Counted from the stretch's first letter, positions 1 through 10,158 are shown. The stretch is 64,000 bases of DNA from Bacteroidota bacterium (GCA_018829205.1 JAHJUE010000030.1:62001-126000), one strand, 5' to 3'. The notes: a model not told the origin generated them from the letters alone. Made by a program: numbers and translations.

Positions 1-669
1 GCAGAAATAAAAATCAAAAATATTAAATATGATTTAAACGGCACTTCATTTGAAATTATTTATGAAAATAAAACTTATGTCATTCAGACTGAATTAATAG
101 GAATCTTTAACGCGTATAACGCTGCCGCCGCTTTTGGGGCTTGTGTAAAACTTGGGATTGATACCGCTTCGATTATAAAAGGCATCAAAAATACATCTCA
201 AGTTCCGGGGCGATTTGAAGTAGTCGGAAACGGTGATAAAAAAGTAATAGTAGATTATGCTCACACAGCAGATAGTCTGGAAAAAGCTTTGCAGGCTGTA
301 AGGCATATAGTAAAAAATGAAAGACCGGTTTACACCGTTTTCGGATGCGGAGGCGATAGGGATAAAACAAAACGCCCGATAATGGGAAAAATCGCGAATG
401 AATTAAGTGATAAAATTATTGTTACATCGGATAACCCAAGAACAGAAGACCCTGAAATTATTATTCAAGATATATTGAAAGGTGTTAAAGGAGTGAAACA
501 TATTGTTGAACCCGACAGGGAAACGGCAATAAAAAGGGCTGTAATGAATTCGGAAGAAAACGCTGTGATATTAATTGCTGGCAAAGGGCACGAAGATTAT
601 CAGGAAATTAATGGCGTCCGTAATCATTTTTCCGATAAAGAAATTGCGGTGAAATATTTAAATCAATGA
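1..669 (+). CDS. murE: UDP-MurNAc-tripeptide synthetase (MurE), 3' part
   Basis: The reading frame is open from base 1, so this is the C-terminal part (222 residues) of MurE, the cytoplasmic Mur ligase that adds the third stem-peptide residue to UDP-MurNAc-L-Ala-D-Glu. Visible signatures are YNAAAA and VPGRFE in the central/linker region, VDYAHT, FGCGGDRDKTKR and GKGHEDY. The DNPRTE motif is the one associated with meso-diaminopimelate specificity, so a DAP-type peptidoglycan is expected (family knowledge). The stop overlaps the murF start as ATGA. The 5' end, with the ATP-binding P-loop, lies outside the window. Confidence 0.95.
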   Translation, partial: AEIKIKNIKYDLNGTSFEIIYENKTYVIQTELIGIFNAYNAAAAFGACVKLGIDTASIIKGIKNTSQVPGRFEVVGNGDKKVIVDYAHTADSLEKALQAVRHIVKNERPVYTVFGCGGDRDKTKRPIMGKIANELSDKIIVTSDNPRTEDPEIIIQDILKGVKGVKHIVEPDRETAIKRAVMNSEENAVILIAGKGHEDYQEINGVRNHFSDKEIAVKYLNQ

Positions 670-2066
670 ATAAACTTGGAATTACATTAGAGGACTTATT
701 CAACTTGTCAACGTCAGTAATATATAATCCCGATGTTTACAACACATCAAACAACATTTCAATTGATTCCCGTACAATCAAAAAGAATTCAATTTATGTT
801 GCGTTAAAAGGGGAAATATTCGACGGGCACTCATTTGTAAAGGAAGCCGTAAAAAAACACGCAAACGCTGTTATTATAAATGAAAATAAACTTAATGAAT
901 TTGATTCCGTAAATTCTACAATTGTTACGGTAAACAATACTTTAAAAGCATACGGTGAATTAGCGACAATAAGAAAAAACAAACTGGATGCAAAAGTAAT
1001 ATCAATTACAGGAAGCGCTGGCAAAACTTCAACAAAGGAAATACTCTCGGTATTATTAAGCGAGAAATATAAAGTCCATAAAACATCGGCTAATAACAAC
1101 AATCATGTCGGAGTTCCGCTTACAATATTATCGGCTCCTAAAAGTACCGAAGTATTGGTGCTTGAACACGGAACCAATCATTTTAATGAAACCGAATTTA
1201 CCGCCGGAATAGCCGAACCCGATATCGCGTTAATTACAAATATCGGAGATTCGCACCTTGAATTTTTTGTAAACAGAGAAGGTGTTTATAATGAAAAATC
1301 AGCTTTACTTCTTGCCGCTCAGAAAAATAAAGGAACAGTTTTAATAAATTATGACGATCCAATTTTAAAAAAGAATTCGGGAAAATTTTTAAATAAAGTT
1401 ACGTACGGATTTAAAGGAAAAGTTGATATAAAAGGAAAGATTTTAGGTTTGTCGGCTGAAGGAAAATCGGAAATAAGAATTGAATATAAAAACATAAAAA
1501 TTACCGTAGTTATTCCGCTTTTAGGCGAAGCAAACGCTAAAAACTATTTAGCCGCATGTTCAATTGCTTTAGCTCTTGGTTTGACAAAAAAACAAATATT
1601 AAACGCATCCCCAAAAATAAAATCAATAAAGGGAAGACTCGAAATTTATAATCAAAAAGACAAAATGATTATTGACGATACTTATAATTCCAGCCCGGAT
1701 TCAATGAAGAATGCCGTTTCGGTTTTAAATAATATATCAAAATATAAACGTAAAATATTAATTGCCGGCGATATGTTTGAACTCGGCAAACAATCAAAAT
1801 TGCTGCATGAAAGTTTAAGCGCCGAATTAATGAAAAGTAAAATTACCGATTTTTATACAATCGGTAAAATGATGAAACACTTATCGGTAAAAGTTTCATC
1901 AAAACGTATTAATAAAAAACATTTTTTCACAAGAGAATCATTAGCAGGATTTTTAACTAAACAGGATTTCAGTAAATCCGTAATTCTTGTTAAAGGTTCG
2001 CGCGGAATGAAAATGGAAGATTTTTTAAAAACTATTATAAACCAAAAGCCTGTCCGGCTGCAGTAG
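666..2066 (+). CDS. murF: UDP-MurNAc-tripeptide--D-Ala-D-Ala ligase (MurF)
   Basis: MurF (466 aa) ligates D-Ala-D-Ala to the UDP-MurNAc-tripeptide, the last cytoplasmic step before MraY. The Mur ligase P-loop ITGSAGKTSTKE is at about residues 114-125, followed by NNNNHVGVPLT, EHGTNHF and the C-terminal DDTYNSSPDSM motif typical of MurF. Length is normal for the family. The ATG overlaps the murE stop (ATGA), indicating translational coupling inside the dcw operon. mraY begins 9 bases downstream. Confidence 0.96.
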   Translation: MNKLGITLEDLFNLSTSVIYNPDVYNTSNNISIDSRTIKKNSIYVALKGEIFDGHSFVKEAVKKHANAVIINENKLNEFDSVNSTIVTVNNTLKAYGELATIRKNKLDAKVISITGSAGKTSTKEILSVLLSEKYKVHKTSANNNNHVGVPLTILSAPKSTEVLVLEHGTNHFNETEFTAGIAEPDIALITNIGDSHLEFFVNREGVYNEKSALLLAAQKNKGTVLINYDDPILKKNSGKFLNKVTYGFKGKVDIKGKILGLSAEGKSEIRIEYKNIKITVVIPLLGEANAKNYLAACSIALALGLTKKQILNASPKIKSIKGRLEIYNQKDKMIIDDTYNSSPDSMKNAVSVLNNISKYKRKILIAGDMFELGKQSKLLHESLSAELMKSKITDFYTIGKMMKHLSVKVSSKRINKKHFFTRESLAGFLTKQDFSKSVILVKGSRGMKMEDFLKTIINQKPVRLQ

Positions 2067-2075
2067 GGGTAAGTA

Positions 2076-3185
2076 ATGTTTTATTATTTATTTGATTACA
2101 TAAATAAGAATTTCAATCCCCCGGGATTTGATGTATTCAGATTTCTTTCATTCCGCTCCATGCTTGCGGCTATTACAGCTTTGATCCTTTCTTTCTATAT
2201 AGGGCCAAAGATTATTAATTACTTAAAGAAAAAACAAATAGGCGAAACTATTAAAGAGGTTGGGCCTAAAAATCACGCAAGCAAAGCAGGCACACCAACA
2301 ATGGGAGGTATTATAATTATTCTTTCTGTTGTAATTCCTGTTCTTCTTTGGAGCGATATTAAAAGCACATACATTTTACTTGTATTAGCCGGAACCATTT
2401 GGTTAAGCATTGTTGGTTTTATTGACGACTATTTAAAGGTTGTAAAAAAATATTCAACTGGACTAATTGCGCGTTATAAAATACTTGGCCAAGTTTTAAT
2501 TGGATTGATTGTTGGCTGCGCTATTTATTTCCTTCCGGAATTCGGTCCTCACGCGTCCGAAACAACATTGCCTTTTTTCAAAAATCTGAACTTCGATTTT
2601 TCATATTTATATATACCTGTTGTTGTGTTTCTTATTACTGCGACATCAAACGCCGTTAATTTAACAGACGGACTTGACGGACTGGCGATGGGCACAATGA
2701 TTATAGTAATGCTGGCATTAGCTGTCATGAGCTACGTTTCGGGAAACGTAATATATGCTGATTACCTTAACATTATTTATTTGCCTGGTTCGGGCGAGTT
2801 AACAGTTTTTGCGGCCGCTCTAATCGGCGCAGGATTAGGATTTCTCTGGTTTAATTTTTATCCGGCTCAGGTTTTTATGGGTGATACTGGTTCACTCGCT
2901 TTGGGAGGCGCACTTGGTATAATGGCAATCCTAATAAAAAAGGAATTGCTCATTCCGATTCTTGGTGGAATCTATTTTATGGAAACTCTTTCGGTTATTA
3001 TTCAGAGACTTTATTTCAAATACACAAAGGCAAAAACCGGTGAGGGTAAACGCGTTTTTAAAATGGCGCCCATTCATCACCATTTTGAAATGCTGGGATG
3101 GACCGAACCGAAAATTGTAATACGTTTCTATATAATTACAATAATATTAACAATAATTAGCCTTGTTTCATTTAAGATAAGATAA
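2076..3185 (+). CDS. mraY: Phospho-MurNAc-pentapeptide transferase (MraY)
   Basis: Integral membrane enzyme (369 aa) that moves phospho-MurNAc-pentapeptide from UDP to undecaprenyl phosphate, giving lipid I. About ten hydrophobic segments are visible. Diagnostic motifs are present: DDYLK at about 117-121, NLTDGLDGLA at about 196-205 (catalytic Asp region), MGDTGSLALG, and the IHHHFE histidine motif near 334. An AGGGG-like ribosome binding site precedes the ATG. The stop shares one base with the murD start (TAATG), so the genes are coupled. Confidence 0.97.
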   Translation: MFYYLFDYINKNFNPPGFDVFRFLSFRSMLAAITALILSFYIGPKIINYLKKKQIGETIKEVGPKNHASKAGTPTMGGIIIILSVVIPVLLWSDIKSTYILLVLAGTIWLSIVGFIDDYLKVVKKYSTGLIARYKILGQVLIGLIVGCAIYFLPEFGPHASETTLPFFKNLNFDFSYLYIPVVVFLITATSNAVNLTDGLDGLAMGTMIIVMLALAVMSYVSGNVIYADYLNIIYLPGSGELTVFAAALIGAGLGFLWFNFYPAQVFMGDTGSLALGGALGIMAILIKKELLIPILGGIYFMETLSVIIQRLYFKYTKAKTGEGKRVFKMAPIHHHFEMLGWTEPKIVIRFYIITIILTIISLVSFKIR

Positions 3186-4522
3186 TGAACATAAACGGAA
3201 AACATATAACAATTATTGGCGCGGTCAGAAGCGGAATTGCGGCCGCCAAGCTTGCAAAACAACTAGGCGCAATTCCATTTGTTAGCGATATAAGTAAAAT
3301 TGAAAAGTTAGAAGTTTTGGATAATGAAAACATTAAATACGAAACAGGTCAGCACAGCGCTAAAGTTTTTGATTGTGATTTAATAATTACAAGTCCTGGC
3401 GTTCCTTCTAATTCTGATGTACTTGTTAAAGCAAAAGAAAAAAATATAAAAATTATAAGCGAAGTTGAATTTGCGTCATTGTTCTGTAAAGGAAAAATTA
3501 TTTCAATTACTGGTACTAACGGTAAAACAACCGTTACCGCTTTAATGTCGCATGTTCTGAATAACAGCGGATTAAAATGTTACACCGCAGGAAATATAGG
3601 AATTGCATTTTCGGAAATTGTACTTCAAATGAATGAATCGGATTTTGTCGCGTTAGAGACTTCAAGTTTTCAGCTGGATTATATTGATACTTTTAAGCCG
3701 GCGTATTCAATTATATTAAATATAACACCGGATCACCTTGACAGATACAACCATTCAGTTCAGGAATACGCGGCTTCAAAATTTAGAATATTTGAAAATC
3801 AGACCGAAAATGATTTCTATATATTTAATGCCGATGACAAATATTTGAATACTGGTTGTTCTAATAAACTTGTTAATAAATTTCCATTTTCAATGAGTCA
3901 AAAATTATCAAGCGGTTCATTCTATCTTGAAAACAACATGAACTTTTCTATTGGCGGAAATTCAGAAATAGTATGCGGAGCGGATTCTTTAAAGATTAAA
4001 GGCGAGCACAATATTTCCAACGCCCTGGCGGTTTTAACTGTAGCGAAATTGATTAAGGTTGATAATCTCAAAATTGAAAAAGCGTTTAATTCATTTGAAG
4101 CTGTGGAACATAGAATTGAGTTTGTTAAAGAAATAAACGGAGTTCAGTATTTTAATGATTCTAAAGCAACTAATGTTGACGCGGTATGGTACGCGCTAAA
4201 AAGTTTTAATGAGCCGTTGCTGCTGATACTAGGCGGTAAAGATAAAGGGAACGATTACAATCAAATAAAAGATCTTGTTAAGGAAAAAGTAAAAAAAATA
4301 TACGCAATTGGAAGTTCTGCCGATAAAGTTTATGAATTTTTCAAATCTTTTGTTGATGTTGAAAAAAAAGAATCTCTGGAAATTTCCGTTGAATCGGCAA
4401 AGATAGATGCGGTAGAAGGCGATGTAGTTTTACTTTCTCCTGCATGCGCAAGTTTTGACATGTTTGATAATTACGAACATAGAGGGAAAGTATTTAAAGA
4501 AGCGGTAAAAAATTTAATATGA
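3185..4522 (+). CDS. murD: UDP-MurNAc-L-alanine--D-glutamate ligase (MurD)
   Basis: MurD (445 aa) adds D-glutamate to UDP-MurNAc-L-Ala in the cytoplasm. The N-terminal Rossmann-like segment reads IIGAVRSGIAAAKLA, slightly unlike the usual GxGxSG pattern. The P-loop SITGTNGKTTVTAL is at 107-120, then GNIGIAF, ETSSFQLD, NITPDHLDRY, HRIEFV, NDSKATN and LSPACASFDMF, all in the expected order. Translationally coupled to mraY (TAATG) and to ftsW (ATGA). Confidence 0.96.
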   Translation: MNINGKHITIIGAVRSGIAAAKLAKQLGAIPFVSDISKIEKLEVLDNENIKYETGQHSAKVFDCDLIITSPGVPSNSDVLVKAKEKNIKIISEVEFASLFCKGKIISITGTNGKTTVTALMSHVLNNSGLKCYTAGNIGIAFSEIVLQMNESDFVALETSSFQLDYIDTFKPAYSIILNITPDHLDRYNHSVQEYAASKFRIFENQTENDFYIFNADDKYLNTGCSNKLVNKFPFSMSQKLSSGSFYLENNMNFSIGGNSEIVCGADSLKIKGEHNISNALAVLTVAKLIKVDNLKIEKAFNSFEAVEHRIEFVKEINGVQYFNDSKATNVDAVWYALKSFNEPLLLILGGKDKGNDYNQIKDLVKEKVKKIYAIGSSADKVYEFFKSFVDVEKKESLEISVESAKIDAVEGDVVLLSPACASFDMFDNYEHRGKVFKEAVKNLI

Positions 4523-5631
4523 GAAAACTTGTAAAAATATTGTTCGCGCTTGTGGTTATTCTGATGTTCTTCGGAATTATACTTGTATTCAGCGCAAGCG
4601 GAACTTACAGCGCGATGAAATTTGACAGTATTTACGTATTGTTCAAATCTCATTTGTGGAAAGTTATAATTGCTTTTGTAGCTCTTGTTGTTTTTGCATC
4701 TATTCCATATGAAAATTATAAAAAGCATAGTAAAATTCTGATACTTGGTATAATATTTTTACTTCTTTTAACATTAATAATTGCACCTAAAGTTAAAGGT
4801 GCATCCAGATGGATTGATTTGGGTTTTGTCCAATTCCAGCCTTCCGAACTTGCAAAAATTATTATTGTAATGCATCTCGCATCAATGATTGAAAGAAAAG
4901 ATGAATTGATAAAGGATTTTCAAAAAGGTTTTCTTTTAACTATGGTTTGGATTGTTATAGTAGCGGGATTAGTTTTAATTCAGCCCAACGTAAGTACAAG
5001 CGCGATTATTGTTCTGCTTTCTTTTACAATTTTGTTTGTCGGCGGTGCAAGATTAAAACATGTTCTTGGTACACTGGGAGGTGCGGCAGCTTTCGGCGGA
5101 ATTGTTATGATGATATTTTCGCATTCGAGAGAAAGAGTTCTTGGTTATGTAAACAGTATTGTTAACGGAGGCGACTTAAATATACAGGTTAAGCAGGCTA
5201 AAATTGCCTTGGGCAGCGGGGGAATATTGGGAGTTGGACTAGGACACAGCCGTCAGAGCGATTTGTTCCTTCCGGAATCCTACGGAGATTTTATTTTCTC
5301 AATTCTTGGAGAAGAACTTGGACTGGTCGGAACTATTACAATTCTTATTATATATCTGTCAATATTTTTAATCGGATTAATAATTGCTAAAAGATCTGAT
5401 GATAGATTCGGTCAGCTGCTTGGATTTGGAATTTCATTTAATATTGTTTTCTCAGCGTTTATTAATGCGGGTGTAGTAGCCGGTATATTACCAACTACTG
5501 GAATTACGCTACCTTTTATTAGTTTCGGCGGAACTTCGATTATCATTTTCGCGATGTCTGTGGGAATACTAATTAACATTGCCAACCAATCGGCAAAAAA
5601 ACAAGAACTTAGAGCGGCGCAGGTAGGATGA
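4519..5631 (+). CDS. ftsW: Lipid II polymerase FtsW (SEDS family)
   Basis: SEDS-family septal peptidoglycan glycosyltransferase (370 aa) with about ten transmembrane segments. Recognisable SEDS features are ASRWIDLGFVQFQPSELAK, the loop GVGLGHSRQSDLFLPES, and the C-terminal PTTGITLPFISFGGTS motif. Position between murD and murG in the dcw cluster argues for FtsW rather than RodA. The start overlaps the murD stop (ATGA) and its own stop overlaps murG (ATGA). The cognate class B PBP is not in this window. Confidence 0.95.
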   Translation: MRKLVKILFALVVILMFFGIILVFSASGTYSAMKFDSIYVLFKSHLWKVIIAFVALVVFASIPYENYKKHSKILILGIIFLLLLTLIIAPKVKGASRWIDLGFVQFQPSELAKIIIVMHLASMIERKDELIKDFQKGFLLTMVWIVIVAGLVLIQPNVSTSAIIVLLSFTILFVGGARLKHVLGTLGGAAAFGGIVMMIFSHSRERVLGYVNSIVNGGDLNIQVKQAKIALGSGGILGVGLGHSRQSDLFLPESYGDFIFSILGEELGLVGTITILIIYLSIFLIGLIIAKRSDDRFGQLLGFGISFNIVFSAFINAGVVAGILPTTGITLPFISFGGTSIIIFAMSVGILINIANQSAKKQELRAAQVG

Positions 5632-6728
5632 GCAATAATTCAATATATCGTTTCATATTTGCCGGCGGGGGTACAGGCGGACATTTATACCCTGCAATTG
5701 CCGTTGCCGAACAAATTAAATTAATGAAACCGGAAGCGGATATATTGTTTGTCGGAACTAAAAATAAAATTGAATCGGTTGTCGTTCCTAAATCTGGATT
5801 TAATTTCAAATCAATTTGGATTAGCGGGTATGCAAGAAAGTTAACATTTAAAAACATTCTGTTCCCCTTTAAAGTAATTGTCGCAATGATTCAATCACTT
5901 ATTATTGTTATGAAATTAAAACCGAAAGTAACAATAGGAACTGGGGCTTATGTTGCCGGACCTGTAGTTTGGGCGGCCTCGGTTATCGGATCAAAAATTG
6001 TGCTTCTTGAACAGAATAGTTTCCCAGGTATTACAAACAGACTGCTTGAGAAAAAATCACATGAAATACATATAAGTTTTGAAGATTCTAAAAAATATTT
6101 CAGACAGCCCGAAAAATTAATTCTAACAGGCAATCCGGTTAGAACAGAAATAAAATTAGTTGATAAAACTTCGGCCTTAAATAAATTTGAATTGCGGAGT
6201 GACAGAAAAACATTGTTGATACTTGGCGGAAGCCTTGGCGCTAAAAGTATAAATGAAGCCGTAAAAAATAATATAGATTTGTTTATTGAAAAAGGTATTC
6301 AAATTATTTGGCAGACCGGCGGTTTATATTTTGAACAATATAAATTATATAATAACGGACGCATTAAAGTAATGGCGTTTATTGATGATATGGCTTCCGC
6401 TTATTCTGCATGCGATTTGCTGGCAGCAAGAGCAGGTGCCACCACAATTGCGGAAGTTTCGCAGCTGGGACTTCCTGTAATATTTATTCCTTCAAAAAAT
6501 GTAGCCGCAAATCATCAATATAAAAACGCGAAATCTTTAGCTGATAATAATGCCGCGGAAATAATCATTGACGAAAATTTAAGCGAAGGTATTTTTAAAC
6601 CAGTTTATGAATTAATTCATAACGAAAACAGATTAGCCGAACTGAGAAATAACATTAAAAATTTTTCTAAACCTGACGCCGCAAAAGTAATTGCCGAAAG
6701 AGCAATTAAATTGGCGGAAACAGTATAA
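5628..6728 (+). CDS. murG: Lipid II synthase MurG (GlcNAc transferase)
   Basis: Membrane-associated GT28 enzyme (366 aa) that transfers GlcNAc from UDP-GlcNAc to lipid I on the inner face of the inner membrane. The N-terminal glycine loop FAGGGTGGHLYPA is at 11-23. Further motifs are GTGAYVAGPV, LLEQNSFPGITN, GGSLGAKSINE and, in the donor-binding domain, RAGATTIAE. Length is typical. ATGA overlap with ftsW; 15 bases separate it from murC. Confidence 0.96.
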   Translation: MSNNSIYRFIFAGGGTGGHLYPAIAVAEQIKLMKPEADILFVGTKNKIESVVVPKSGFNFKSIWISGYARKLTFKNILFPFKVIVAMIQSLIIVMKLKPKVTIGTGAYVAGPVVWAASVIGSKIVLLEQNSFPGITNRLLEKKSHEIHISFEDSKKYFRQPEKLILTGNPVRTEIKLVDKTSALNKFELRSDRKTLLILGGSLGAKSINEAVKNNIDLFIEKGIQIIWQTGGLYFEQYKLYNNGRIKVMAFIDDMASAYSACDLLAARAGATTIAEVSQLGLPVIFIPSKNVAANHQYKNAKSLADNNAAEIIIDENLSEGIFKPVYELIHNENRLAELRNNIKNFSKPDAAKVIAERAIKLAETV

Positions 6729-6743
6729 AGGTAAATTAATACT

Positions 6744-8120
6744 ATGATCGAAACATTCATTAAAAAAATTCATTTTGTAGGTATTGGCGGAATTGGAATG
6801 AGCGGGATTGCCGAGATACTTTTAAATCGAGGATTCAAAATTTCCGGTTCTGATTTAAATAAAACAGAAGTTACCGATCATTTGGAAAGCTTAGGCGTTA
6901 CTGTTTATCAGGGCCATGTTGCCGATAATGTAAAAGATATTGATGTGCTTGTTTATTCTTCGGCCGTTAAATTAGATAACCCCGAAGTACGGGAAGCGGT
7001 TGAAAGAAAAATACCAGTTATAAAAAGATCCGAAATGCTTGCCGAAACAATGCGTATGAAATTCGGTATCGGCATTGCCGGTACTCACGGCAAAACTACT
7101 ACTACTTCCATGGTCGGACTTGTGTTAACCGAAGGGGGAATTGATCCTACTATTATTGTCGGCGGTAAATTAAGCGGACTTGGCGGCACTAACGCCAGGC
7201 TCGGACACAGTGATTATATTGTAGTTGAAGCAGATGAATTCGACAGAACTTTTTTGCAGCTTACGCCGAGTATTGCCGCGTTAACTACTTTGGAAAAAGA
7301 GCATCTGGATACTTATAAAGATCTTGACGATATAAAAACCGCCTTTATTGAATTCTCAAATAAGGTGCCTTTTTACGGATTTGTTGTTTTATGTCTCGAT
7401 GAACCCGCATTACAGGAAATTATACCTGAAATTAAAAAGAAAGTTTTAACATACGGAACAACAGCGCATGCTGATGTAAGGGCAACGGAAATTACACATA
7501 AAGAAAATTCAAGCACGTATTCCGTTCTGTATCACGGGAAAAAATTAGGAAAAATTACAATTCATATTCCCGGTGTTCATAATATAAAAAATTCGTTAGT
7601 GGCCGTTGCTATTGCAACTGAATTGGGAATCGGATTTGATGTAATTCAAAAATCGCTTGAAGCTTTTAAAGGCGTTTACAGAAGGTTCGAAACAAAATAT
7701 AACAATGAAATTATGGTTGTTGATGATTATGCTCATCACCCAACTGAAGTTAACGCAACATTAAATGGAGTTAGAAACGGTTGGAACAGAAGGCTTGTCG
7801 CCGTATTTCAGCCTCATCTTTATTCTAGGACAAAAGATTTTTATGTGGAATTCGCAAGAGCGTTTTTGAATTCTGATATTTTTATCTGCACTGATGTTTA
7901 TCCAGCAAGAGAACTGCCTATTGAAGGCGTATCAGGCGCGATGATTTCAGAGACTGCGAAAAAATACGGACATAAAAATGTTTATTACGAACCCGATAAA
8001 AACAAACTGCCCGAACTGCTTAAGAAAATTGTAAAAGATAATGATATTGTTATAACCCTCGGCGCAGGTGATATATGGAAGTTCGGAGAAAAATTTATTG
8101 AGATGATAAAAAATAAATAA
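6744..8120 (+). CDS. murC: UDP-MurNAc--L-alanine ligase (MurC)
   Basis: MurC (458 aa) attaches L-alanine to UDP-MurNAc, the first peptide step. It has the N-terminal HFVGIGGIGMSGIAEIL nucleotide loop, the P-loop IAGTHGKTTTTSM from about residue 111, EADEFDRTFLQL, VYRRFETK, DDYAHHPTEV and FQPHLYSRT. An AAGG ribosome binding site precedes the ATG. The stop overlaps the next start (TAATG). No murB or ddl follows, unlike many dcw clusters. Confidence 0.96.
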   Translation: MIETFIKKIHFVGIGGIGMSGIAEILLNRGFKISGSDLNKTEVTDHLESLGVTVYQGHVADNVKDIDVLVYSSAVKLDNPEVREAVERKIPVIKRSEMLAETMRMKFGIGIAGTHGKTTTTSMVGLVLTEGGIDPTIIVGGKLSGLGGTNARLGHSDYIVVEADEFDRTFLQLTPSIAALTTLEKEHLDTYKDLDDIKTAFIEFSNKVPFYGFVVLCLDEPALQEIIPEIKKKVLTYGTTAHADVRATEITHKENSSTYSVLYHGKKLGKITIHIPGVHNIKNSLVAVAIATELGIGFDVIQKSLEAFKGVYRRFETKYNNEIMVVDDYAHHPTEVNATLNGVRNGWNRRLVAVFQPHLYSRTKDFYVEFARAFLNSDIFICTDVYPARELPIEGVSGAMISETAKKYGHKNVYYEPDKNKLPELLKKIVKDNDIVITLGAGDIWKFGEKFIEMIKNK

Positions 8121-8917
8121 TGAAAAATGTTGGGAAAATATCGGGAATAATTTTTATGTCGCTTTCAATTTTATTGATCGTGTATCTGTCATTTACACTG
8201 GATAGAAAGGACGACATAAAAATAAGCGTTATTGAATTAAACGGTGATAATCATTTAAAGAAAGATCAGTATTTCAAATTCGCGGGTCTGGATAAAACAA
8301 ACGAATACGGAAAACTTACACTTTCTCTAATTAAAGACAGAATTGAAAAACACCCTTATGTTAACTATGCCGAAGTTAAATATGAAGGACAAAATAAGGT
8401 AACCGTTAATATTTTCGAAAAAAACATTGATGCAATATTAATTGCAGAAAGCAGACAATTTTTTATTACGGATGAACTGGAAGTAATTCCGTTTCTTCCT
8501 TTTACAAATAAAGTTAATTACCCGGTTGTAAGTAACCCTTTTATCGAAACAGATTTGAAAAATATAAAATGGGTTAATAAAGAAAGCGATATTGTAACCG
8601 GTTTGAAGATATTGACAACATTGAAGCTTGTTAATCCTGGATTGTATGAAGAATTGTCGGAAATTGATTTAAGAATTGGGAAAGATATTGTGTTGTTTTT
8701 TTCAAATTTGGATTACCCGGTTGTTGTGGGAAGAAATAATGAAATAAGAAAAACACTTTACCTGAATTCACTTTGGGGTTATTTGAACGGAAAAGATGTG
8801 AACCATTATATGAATTATATTGACTTGAGATATAATGAACATGTTTATATAGGATTAAATTCATTCCCGGATAATAAAGAGAACAGGGCTTCAGAAGATA
8901 AGGAAAGCGAATCATGA
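8120..8917 (+). CDS. ftsQ: FtsQ/DivIB-like cell division protein
   Basis: Small bitopic membrane protein (265 aa): a short cytoplasmic N-terminus, one hydrophobic segment at about 9-27, then a periplasmic region starting with a POTRA-like stretch (ISVIELNGDNHLKKDQYF) and a beta domain. Sequence conservation of FtsQ is low; the call rests on topology, the POTRA-like start and position between murC and ftsA. FtsQ links early and late divisome proteins. The C-terminus is acidic and low complexity. Coupled to murC (TAATG) and to ftsA (ATGA). Confidence 0.85.
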   Translation: MKNVGKISGIIFMSLSILLIVYLSFTLDRKDDIKISVIELNGDNHLKKDQYFKFAGLDKTNEYGKLTLSLIKDRIEKHPYVNYAEVKYEGQNKVTVNIFEKNIDAILIAESRQFFITDELEVIPFLPFTNKVNYPVVSNPFIETDLKNIKWVNKESDIVTGLKILTTLKLVNPGLYEELSEIDLRIGKDIVLFFSNLDYPVVVGRNNEIRKTLYLNSLWGYLNGKDVNHYMNYIDLRYNEHVYIGLNSFPDNKENRASEDKESES

Positions 8918-10158
8918 AAAAGAATATTGTTGCCGGATTGGATTTGGGAACCACGAAAGTTTGCGCTGTAATTGCTGAACGTGACGGAGATAAAGCTAAT
9001 ATTCTAGGTTTCGGTGTTGCTCCTTCCGAAGGATTAAATAGAGGCCTGGTAGCTAACATCGCTAAAACCGCCGAAGCTGTTAAAGAAGCTATGAATATTG
9101 CGTGCAACCGTGCGGGAATTGATCTGAAAGAAGTTAATGTCGGTGTAGCAGGCGAACATATTTCAAGTTTACGTCATAGAAATTATGTTACTATTAGCAG
9201 TCCCGATAAAGAAATTTCAAAGGATGATTTGGAAAGATTAAAAAACGACGTGCATACAATTCGTATTCCTTCGGACAGACAAATACTTCACATAATTCCC
9301 GAAGAATTCTTTGTCGATTATCAGGGTGGCATTGAAAACCCAATTGGAATGTGCGGATCTAGACTTGAGGCTGTTAATCACGTTGTGCTTGCGTCAATCC
9401 CGGCCATTCAAAACATAAACAAATCCGTTGAAAGAGCCGGATACAAAGTCAACGATTATGTGCTTCAGCCTATTGCTTCAAGTTTATCGGTGCTCGAAGA
9501 AAATGAAATGGATTTGGGTGTAGTTCTAATCGACATCGGAGGAGGAACTACAGATGTGGCAATCTATCATGATAAAAGTATTAAACATACGAAGGTAATT
9601 GGCGTCGCCGGAAATCAGGTAACAAACGACATTCGTGAATCGTTAGGAATAGTTACTAACGAAGCTGAAAAGCTTAAAAAAGAATACGGATACGCAATGG
9701 AAGAAGCTATCATTAAAGATGAAGACATTTATATAAAAGGTGTAGGAGCCAGAGGCAATATTAAAATACCGGTCACGCTGTTAACTCAAATAATTAGCGT
9801 GAGAATGAGAGAACTGTTTACACTAATTGATAACGAATTAAGACACACAGGATTTAAAAATAAAATTAAAGCCGGAATAGTATTAACAGGCGGCGGGGCA
9901 TTGCTGAAAGGATGTACCGAATTAGCAGAAGAAGTTTTCGGACTTCCTACAAGAATTGGTGTTCCTCTTGAACTGGGAACCGGTTTATCTACTGAAATTG
10001 AAAGTCCCGAGTTTGCGACTGTTGCCGGACTAATTAAAGGTATACCGGGTACAACTTCACATGAGGCAATATTAACAAGCAAAGAAAAAAAGAAAGCCGG
10101 TAAAGCATCGGTTTCTAAATTTTTTAAAAGAATACAAGAATTTTTTGACGAATTATAA
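8914..10158 (+). CDS. ftsA: Cell division protein FtsA (actin-like membrane tether for FtsZ)
   Basis: Actin-family ATPase (414 aa) that anchors FtsZ to the membrane. Phosphate-1 motif AGLDLGTTKVCAV at the N-terminus, phosphate-2 motif VLIDIGGGTTDVAIY in the middle, adenosine motif GIVLTGGGALLKG near residue 327, so motif order is canonical. The FtsA-specific subdomain 1C lies between phosphate 1 and 2. The C-terminal FKRIQEFFDEL is an amphipathic helix that fits the membrane-targeting sequence. Overlaps ftsQ by ATGA and is followed by ftsZ. Confidence 0.96.
   Translation: MKKNIVAGLDLGTTKVCAVIAERDGDKANILGFGVAPSEGLNRGLVANIAKTAEAVKEAMNIACNRAGIDLKEVNVGVAGEHISSLRHRNYVTISSPDKEISKDDLERLKNDVHTIRIPSDRQILHIIPEEFFVDYQGGIENPIGMCGSRLEAVNHVVLASIPAIQNINKSVERAGYKVNDYVLQPIASSLSVLEENEMDLGVVLIDIGGGTTDVAIYHDKSIKHTKVIGVAGNQVTNDIRESLGIVTNEAEKLKKEYGYAMEEAIIKDEDIYIKGVGARGNIKIPVTLLTQIISVRMRELFTLIDNELRHTGFKNKIKAGIVLTGGGALLKGCTELAEEVFGLPTRIGVPLELGTGLSTEIESPEFATVAGLIKGIPGTTSHEAILTSKEKKKAGKASVSKFFKRIQEFFDEL

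Noticed and set aside
8631-9107. 158-codon open frame on the minus strand across ftsQ-ftsA
   Set aside because: Antisense shadow of two conserved genes with no recognisable motif.
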